In this document: positions 59,025-64,000 of the stretch, in pieces | Position numbering within the stretch: position 1 is the stretch's first letter | Layout of the letters: each line of letters begins with the position of its first letter | Assembly: GCF_001634625.1 (NCBI RefSeq) | Contig: NZ_LRSE01000007.1 | Location: 1-64,000, forward strand | Length of the DNA stretch: 64,000 nucleotides | Reading direction: 5' to 3' | From: Croceicoccus bisphenolivorans | GTDB taxonomy: Bacteria; Pseudomonadota; Alphaproteobacteria; Sphingomonadales; Sphingomonadaceae | Translations under genes and position numbers: made by a program | The notes under the pieces: generated by a model | What the model was told of the DNA's origin: nothing | Databases searched by the model: none | What the model saw: only the letters and a program-made list of their open reading frames with translations

Positions 59025-60475
59025 GTTCTCCCATCCTCCTTGTCGAAGACGACATTTCAATCGCCATCGTGATCACCACCGCCCTCGAAGACGAAGGTCT
59101 GGAGGTGGTCCGCTGCGACACGATTGCCGAACGCGACAGACTGATCGCGCGGCGCCCCTTTTCTCTGATGCTGACCGACGTATTGCTGAAAGACGGTGAC
59201 GGCATAGAGACCATCGGCGCGGTGCGCAGTGCCTGTCCGGACATGCCGATCATCATCCTGTCCGCGCAAAATACGCTGGATACCGCGGTTCGCGCGACGG
59301 ATGCCGGCGCATTCGAATACTTCCCGAAACCCTTCGATCTCGACGAACTGGTGCAGGCGGTAAAGCAGGCCATCGGCTCGTCCGGATCGCCGAAACTGCC
59401 TGATCCTGCGGACGAGGGCGTAGGACTGCCGCTGGTGGGGCGCTCGCCCGCGATGCAGGCGGTTTACCGGATGATCACGCGCGTGCTGCGCAACGACCTG
59501 ACGGTGCTGATCCTTGGCGAATCAGGTACGGGCAAGGAGCTTGTTGCCGAAGCGATCCATCAGCTTGGCGGGCGCAGCACCGGTCCGTTCGTGGCTGTGA
59601 ACACGGCCGCCATTCCGGCGGAACTGATCGAATCGGAACTGTTCGGTCATGAGAAGGGCGCATTCACCGGTGCGCTCAACCGGCATATCGGGAAATTCGA
59701 GCAGGCCCGCGGCGGCACGCTGTTCCTTGACGAAATCGGCGACATGCCGATGCATGCCCAGACGCGGCTGCTGCGGGCGCTGCAGTCCGGCACGATCCTG
59801 CGCGTCGGCGGGCGGGAGGAGATACCCGTCAACGCCCGCATCGTGGCCGCCACGAACAAGGATCTGCTACCCAAGATCGCTGACGGGTCCTTCCGCGAAG
59901 ACCTTTATTACCGACTCAACGTCGTGCCGATCCAGCTTCCAGCCTTGCGGGAGCGGGGCGACGATATCGCCTCGCTAAGCCGCCATTTCCTCTCACAGGC
60001 TGCGCGCGAAGGTCTGCCGGCCCACGTGCTCAGCGATGGCGCGGCCGATCTGCTTTGCCGCCAGCCATGGCGGGGCAATGTCCGCGAACTCAAGAACTTC
60101 ATCTACCGCATCGCCCTGCTGGCGCGGGAAGACGTGATCGACGAACAATCGGTCCGTGCCGCACTTGCCGAGGATTTCGTCGGATCCGTCGCGATTGGCG
60201 CGCAGGCGGAATATGTCGCGCCGCCCGGCAGCGAAAAGGGGGATGAACTGGCCGGCGCACTGGGCCGCTGGCTTACCGCCAATGCGCCCGAATCGGGGGA
60301 GATCTACGCCCGCGCGATCGCCGCTTTCGAACGCCCGCTGTTCTCTCACATGCTGGACGCGACCGGCGGCAACCAGCTTCGCGCCGCGCAGATGCTGGGG
60401 ATCAATCGCAACACCCTGCGCAAACGATTGGTTGAACTGGAAATCGACCCCGACGCATTTTCCGCGCGGCACTGA
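59021..60475 (+). CDS. ntrC: Nitrogen regulation response regulator NtrC
   Basis: A 484-residue sigma-54 activator: receiver (Asp in LMLTDVLLKDGDG, about 54), AAA+ domain with Walker A GESGTGKE, an intact GAFTGA loop (HEKGAFTGALNRH) and Walker B FLDEIGDMP, then Fis-type helix-turn-helix (GNQLRAAQMLGINRNTLRKRL). It activates nitrogen-assimilation genes. GTG start overlapping ntrB. Confidence 0.97.
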   Translation: MSSPILLVEDDISIAIVITTALEDEGLEVVRCDTIAERDRLIARRPFSLMLTDVLLKDGDGIETIGAVRSACPDMPIIILSAQNTLDTAVRATDAGAFEYFPKPFDLDELVQAVKQAIGSSGSPKLPDPADEGVGLPLVGRSPAMQAVYRMITRVLRNDLTVLILGESGTGKELVAEAIHQLGGRSTGPFVAVNTAAIPAELIESELFGHEKGAFTGALNRHIGKFEQARGGTLFLDEIGDMPMHAQTRLLRALQSGTILRVGGREEIPVNARIVAATNKDLLPKIADGSFREDLYYRLNVVPIQLPALRERGDDIASLSRHFLSQAAREGLPAHVLSDGAADLLCRQPWRGNVRELKNFIYRIALLAREDVIDEQSVRAALAEDFVGSVAIGAQAEYVAPPGSEKGDELAGALGRWLTANAPESGEIYARAIAAFERPLFSHMLDATGGNQLRAAQMLGINRNTLRKRLVELEIDPDAFSARH

Positions 60476-60559
60476 GCGTCGGCCCGCTGAAGGAAGCGGT
60501 TGATCGGGCCTCACTCAGCACTTGCATTACGGCAACAGGGCTGTTGTAACTGCGCAACG

Positions 60560-62833
60560 ATGTCTGGCGAAGCCCAAGAGAAGAGCATTCCGGCAGAGCG
60601 CCGGCCGATCTTCGGGTCGGAAGGGCTGGACTGGTCGCGCCTTTCGCGGCGGTTCGGGGTTCTCTGGTACCGTGCCAACGGATTTGTCGTACTGGAAATC
60701 GTGCTTGCCGCCGTGCTGTTGCTGGTGCTTTTCGGCGGCTGGCTCACGCTCGGTGCGGACAAGGATAGCGGGCAACTGCTGCCGCTGACGACCACGACAT
60801 CGCTGCTGGTTGCAACGCTGGTTCCCGCAATGGGCCTGCTGATGCTGATGGGGCGGCGACTGGCGCTGAGGCGTGCGCGGAAGCTGACCGGAAGCACAGG
60901 TCGCCTGCATGTCCGCCTTGTATTCTTCTTTTCTTTGCTTGCTGCCGTCCCGACCCTGCTGGTCGTGGCTTTCGCCTCGTACCTGTTCCAGTCCGGCGTC
61001 GAATTCTGGTTTTCCGAACGTTCGCGCGGGCTGCTGGAAGATGCGAACCAGCTGGCGCGCGGCTATTACGAACAGAACCTGCGCGATATCGGCGATGAAA
61101 CCGTCGCCATGGCCGGCGACGTGCGTTTCTATCTCAGCCAGGCGAACATCGCCTCACCCGAATTTGCCGAGGCCTATACCCGCCAGGTCATCATCCGCGA
61201 GCTGAACGAATCCGCGATTATCGAGCGTGGCGAGGACGGCATCGTGCGCACGGCGGCGATCGTCGATCCGGATCAGGAGGAAGGGCCGCACCGCATCGAA
61301 CCGGGCGTGTTCGACAGGCTGGCCAGCGGCGAGACCGTGGTCGTGAGCGCAACGGCAAAGCGGATCGAGGCGGTGACTCCGCTCGAACCGGAACGCGGTA
61401 TCTATCTCTACACGGCGCGCAAGTCCGACGAACAGGCCCAGAGCCAGTGGCAGCGTGCGCAAAGCGTGCTTGCGAATTACGACAGCCTGATCGGCAACGC
61501 CCGCAGCCTGCAATTACAGTTCAACATCGCCCTGTTGGGTGTGTCGCTGGCACTGGTCGCGCTTGCCGTTTGGTTCGCGTTGCGCTTTGCCGACCGGCAG
61601 GTCGAACCGCTGGCCGAATTGCTGGCGGCGGCACGCGATGTCGGTTCCGGCGATTTTTCAAAGCGGGTCGAAGGCCGCACCGGCAACGACGAGATCGGCC
61701 TGCTCAACCGCGCATTCAACCGGATGACCGAGCAGATCGCCGGGCAGACGCAGGCACTGATCGAGGCGAACGAACTGCTGGTCGAGCGTCGGGCCTTTAC
61801 CGAAGCTGTGCTCGATTCGGCGACGTCAGGCATCATCTCCGTCGACGACGATGGCCGCATCCTGCTCATAAACGGTTCGGCGCAGGCGATGCTTTTTGAG
61901 GGCGGGGAAGGGCGCGCGATTGGTCGCCCGCTGGCTGAAATCGCCCCCGCGCTGGGTGAACAACTGAAAGACGGGCGCTCCAGCGGCATCGTCCAGCAGG
62001 CCCGCGGCGCGGATACCCGCACCCTGGCGGTGAAGATCGCGCGGACGCGGCACGGCAGCGTGCTCACGTTCGAGGATATCACCCGCCAATTGCTCGACCA
62101 GCGCAGGGCCGCATGGTCGGACGTTGCCCGCCGCATCGCGCACGAGATCAAGAACCCGCTGACGCCAATCCAGCTTGCGACGGAGCGTCTGGGCCGCCGT
62201 TATCGCCGGCAGATCGCAACCGATGGCGAACTGTTCGACGAACTGACCCAGACAATCATCAGGCAGGTCGGCGATCTGCGGAAAATGGTGGACGAATTTT
62301 CCAGCTTCGCGCGAATGCCCAAGCCCAGCTTCCGCGACGAGGATCTGTCAGACCTCGTCCGGCAAGCCATGTTCCTGCAGGAAGTCGGCAACGCGCAAAT
62401 CGCCTATCGCTTCGATAGCGACGAGGGCAACACGACCATCGCCTGCGACCGTCACCAGGTCGGCCAGGCGATGACGAACGTGTTGAAGAACGCAGCCGAA
62501 GCGATCGAGACACGATCGGCCGAGGGCAACGACAATTACAAGGGCCGGATCTTCGTCCACATGTCGCCCGACCGCGATGGCGTGACTGTGACCGTCACGG
62601 ACAACGGCATCGGTCTGCCGCGCGAAGGGCAGAGCATCGTCGAGCCCTATATGACCACGCGCGAGAAGGGCACCGGTCTTGGCCTTGCCATCGTCCAGAA
62701 GATACTTGGCGAACATGGCGGCAACATCGCGTTCGAGGCAGCGCCCGAAGGCGGTACGCGGGTCAGGATGCGTTTCTCGCGCGATCCGCTGGCCGAACTT
62801 TCGCCTGATGACGGGAAGGAAGCCGCAGAATGA
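60560..62833 (+). CDS. ntrY: Membrane sensor kinase NtrY
   Basis: A 757-residue kinase with about three N-terminal and one further helix (VVLEIVLAAVLLLVLFGGWLTL, ATLVPAMGLLMLM, LVFFFSLLAAVPTLLVVAF), a periplasmic loop, HAMP (about 335-390), PAS (about 405-470), H box [24 protein letters not shown] and ATP-binding domain ending GTGLGLAIVQKILGEHGG. The frame opens earlier with TTG; ATG 60560 (MSGEAQEKS) is preferred. Works with NtrX. Confidence 0.93.
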   Translation: MSGEAQEKSIPAERRPIFGSEGLDWSRLSRRFGVLWYRANGFVVLEIVLAAVLLLVLFGGWLTLGADKDSGQLLPLTTTTSLLVATLVPAMGLLMLMGRRLALRRARKLTGSTGRLHVRLVFFFSLLAAVPTLLVVAFASYLFQSGVEFWFSERSRGLLEDANQLARGYYEQNLRDIGDETVAMAGDVRFYLSQANIASPEFAEAYTRQVIIRELNESAIIERGEDGIVRTAAIVDPDQEEGPHRIEPGVFDRLASGETVVVSATAKRIEAVTPLEPERGIYLYTARKSDEQAQSQWQRAQSVLANYDSLIGNARSLQLQFNIALLGVSLALVALAVWFALRFADRQVEPLAELLAAARDVGSGDFSKRVEGRTGNDEIGLLNRAFNRMTEQIAGQTQALIEANELLVERRAFTEAVLDSATSGIISVDDDGRILLINGSAQAMLFEGGEGRAIGRPLAEIAPALGEQLKDGRSSGIVQQARGADTRTLAVKIARTRHGSVLTFEDITRQLLDQRRAAWSDVARRIAHEIKNPLTPIQLATERLGRRYRRQIATDGELFDELTQTIIRQVGDLRKMVDEFSSFARMPKPSFRDEDLSDLVRQAMFLQEVGNAQIAYRFDSDEGNTTIACDRHQVGQAMTNVLKNAAEAIETRSAEGNDNYKGRIFVHMSPDRDGVTVTVTDNGIGLPREGQSIVEPYMTTREKGTGLGLAIVQKILGEHGGNIAFEAAPEGGTRVRMRFSRDPLAELSPDDGKEAAE

Positions 62834-62873
62834 CCCATTCGCCACGCACCATGATAATTCCCGGAAAGTACTG

Positions 62874-64000
62874 ATGGCACTCGATATCCTTATCGTCGAC
62901 GACGAACGCGACATCCGCGAACTGGTTGCCGGGGTCCTGTCAGACGAAGGCTATGACTGCCGGACGGCGGGCGACAGCGTTTCGGCGCTGGCCGCGATCG
63001 ACGAACGCCGCCCGAGCCTCGTGCTGCTTGACGTATGGCTGCATGGCTCGCCGATGGACGGGCTGGAGGTGCTGGAGGCGGTGAAGCAACGCGAGCCGGA
63101 TCTTCCAGTCATCATATTCTCCGGCCACGGTAACATCGATACGGCGGTTGCCGCAGTCAGCCGCGGGGCGGTCGATTTCATCGAGAAGCCGTTCGAGTCC
63201 GAACGCCTGATCCACATGGTCGAACGCGCGACCGAGACCGAACGGCTACGCCGCGAAAACGCGCAGTTGCGTCAGGGCGGCGACGGATCGCTGGACGAAT
63301 TCAACGGTTCGTCCAGCGCGATCAACGCCGTGCGTGCCACCCTTAAGCGGGTGGCCGGTACGGGAAGCCGCGTCCTCATCACCGGCCCCGCCGGAGCGGG
63401 CAAGGAAGTTGCAGCCCGCCTGCTTCACACGTGGAGCACGCGGTCCGACAAGCCCTTCGTAACCGTGAATTCGGCGCGGATCACGCCCGAACGGTTCGAG
63501 CAGGAACTGTTCGGCGAGGAACAGGACGGCAAGCTGATCCGCGCGGGCCTTTTGGAAATGGCCGATGGCGGAACGTTGTTTTTCGACGAAGTGGCCGACA
63601 TGCCGGAATCGACACAGGCACGCATCCTGCGCGTTCTTACCGACCAGGCATTTGTGCGGGTGGGGGGCAACCGGCAGATTCGGGTCGACGTTCGCGTGGC
63701 ATCCGCCACTTCGCGCGATCTGGAGCAGGAAATCACCGAACGGCGCTTTCGCGAGGACCTGTACTATCGCCTCAACGTCGTGCCGGTGGCGATCCCTTCG
63801 CTTGCGGAACGGCGCGGCGACATTCCGATGCTGGTCAATCACTTCTTCGCCCGCTTTGCAGCGGCGCAGGGCGTGACGCCGCCTTCGATCAGTGATGACG
63901 CGATGGCGGTTCTGCAAAGTTACGATTGGCCGGGGAACGTGCGCCAGCTACGTAACGTGATCGAACGGACGATGATCCTTGCCCCACGCGACCGCCTTGA
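62874..64000 (+). CDS. ntrX: Response regulator NtrX, cut by the window edge
   Basis: First 375 codons of a two-component regulator; the C-terminal DNA-binding region is off the window. Receiver with Asp in VLLDVWLHGSPMDG (about 53), then AAA+ domain with Walker A GPAGAGKE and Walker B FFDEVADMP. Where sigma-54 activators carry GAFTGA, this protein reads EEQDGKLIRAG, so it should not contact sigma-54, as known for alphaproteobacterial NtrX. Start lies 40 bases after ntrY. Confidence 0.92.
   Translation, partial: MALDILIVDDERDIRELVAGVLSDEGYDCRTAGDSVSALAAIDERRPSLVLLDVWLHGSPMDGLEVLEAVKQREPDLPVIIFSGHGNIDTAVAAVSRGAVDFIEKPFESERLIHMVERATETERLRRENAQLRQGGDGSLDEFNGSSSAINAVRATLKRVAGTGSRVLITGPAGAGKEVAARLLHTWSTRSDKPFVTVNSARITPERFEQELFGEEQDGKLIRAGLLEMADGGTLFFDEVADMPESTQARILRVLTDQAFVRVGGNRQIRVDVRVASATSRDLEQEITERRFREDLYYRLNVVPVAIPSLAERRGDIPMLVNHFFARFAAAQGVTPPSISDDAMAVLQSYDWPGNVRQLRNVIERTMILAPRDRL

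Noticed and set aside
62874-64000. NtrX as a decayed gene because GAFTGA is missing
   Set aside because: Receiver, Walker A and Walker B are intact and loss of GAFTGA is a known trait of alphaproteobacterial NtrX.

Overview
The window is high-G+C alphaproteobacterial DNA, most likely from the Sphingomonadales. This is inferred from the dusB-ntrB-ntrC-ntrY-ntrX order, a fused ispDF, a long-form L25 gene, two-subunit glycyl-tRNA synthetase, leaderless MerR/LiuR-type regulators and an S24-type regulator of a kind I associate with sphingomonads. No species can be named from the sequence alone.

The left third (1 to about 21.95 kb) is accessory DNA at a tRNA-Lys gene. A complete tRNA-Lys(CTT) lies on the minus strand at 21901-21976. 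A 45-bp copy of its 3' half sits at 1865-1909, which brackets a 20-kb metal-resistance island. At both junctions a 22-bp sequence (two GCTACCTAG copies) lies exactly 64 bp outside the tRNA repeat. This suggests two related elements in tandem, with the tail of the second (IS110 transposase, S24-like repressor) at 1-1864.

The island carries four metal modules. (i) A Cu(I) P-type ATPase with DUF2933 and a CueR-like regulator, behind a 21-bp palindrome. (ii) A CnrY/CnrX/CnrH-like transmembrane-signalling sigma system, divergent from copCD and followed by multicopper oxidase copA, copB and Cys-rich periplasmic proteins. Three promoters here share TGAGGG-N15-GCGTA, so the sigma factor probably autoregulates and drives copCD and copAB. 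(iii) A second MerR regulator with a divergent CDF-like transporter and DUF3703. (iv) A czcCBA-type RND efflux system. DUF302 and zinc-ribbon thioredoxin genes close the island.

From 22 kb on, the DNA is ordinary core chromosome: rod-shape genes mreBCD-mrdA-rodA, mutL, ychF, pth-rplY, two TraB/GumN genes, glyQS, ppdK, comF, hisI, a LiuR-like regulator with an acyl-CoA dehydrogenase, cysK, carbonic anhydrase, lipA-COQ10-cinA, ispDF, and the dusB-ntrBCYX nitrogen-regulation cluster, which runs off the right edge inside ntrX. Points of interest in the core are a low-G+C segment inside glyS, a probable structured noncoding RNA opposite comF/hisI, and nested inverted repeats upstream of an unknown secreted protein.
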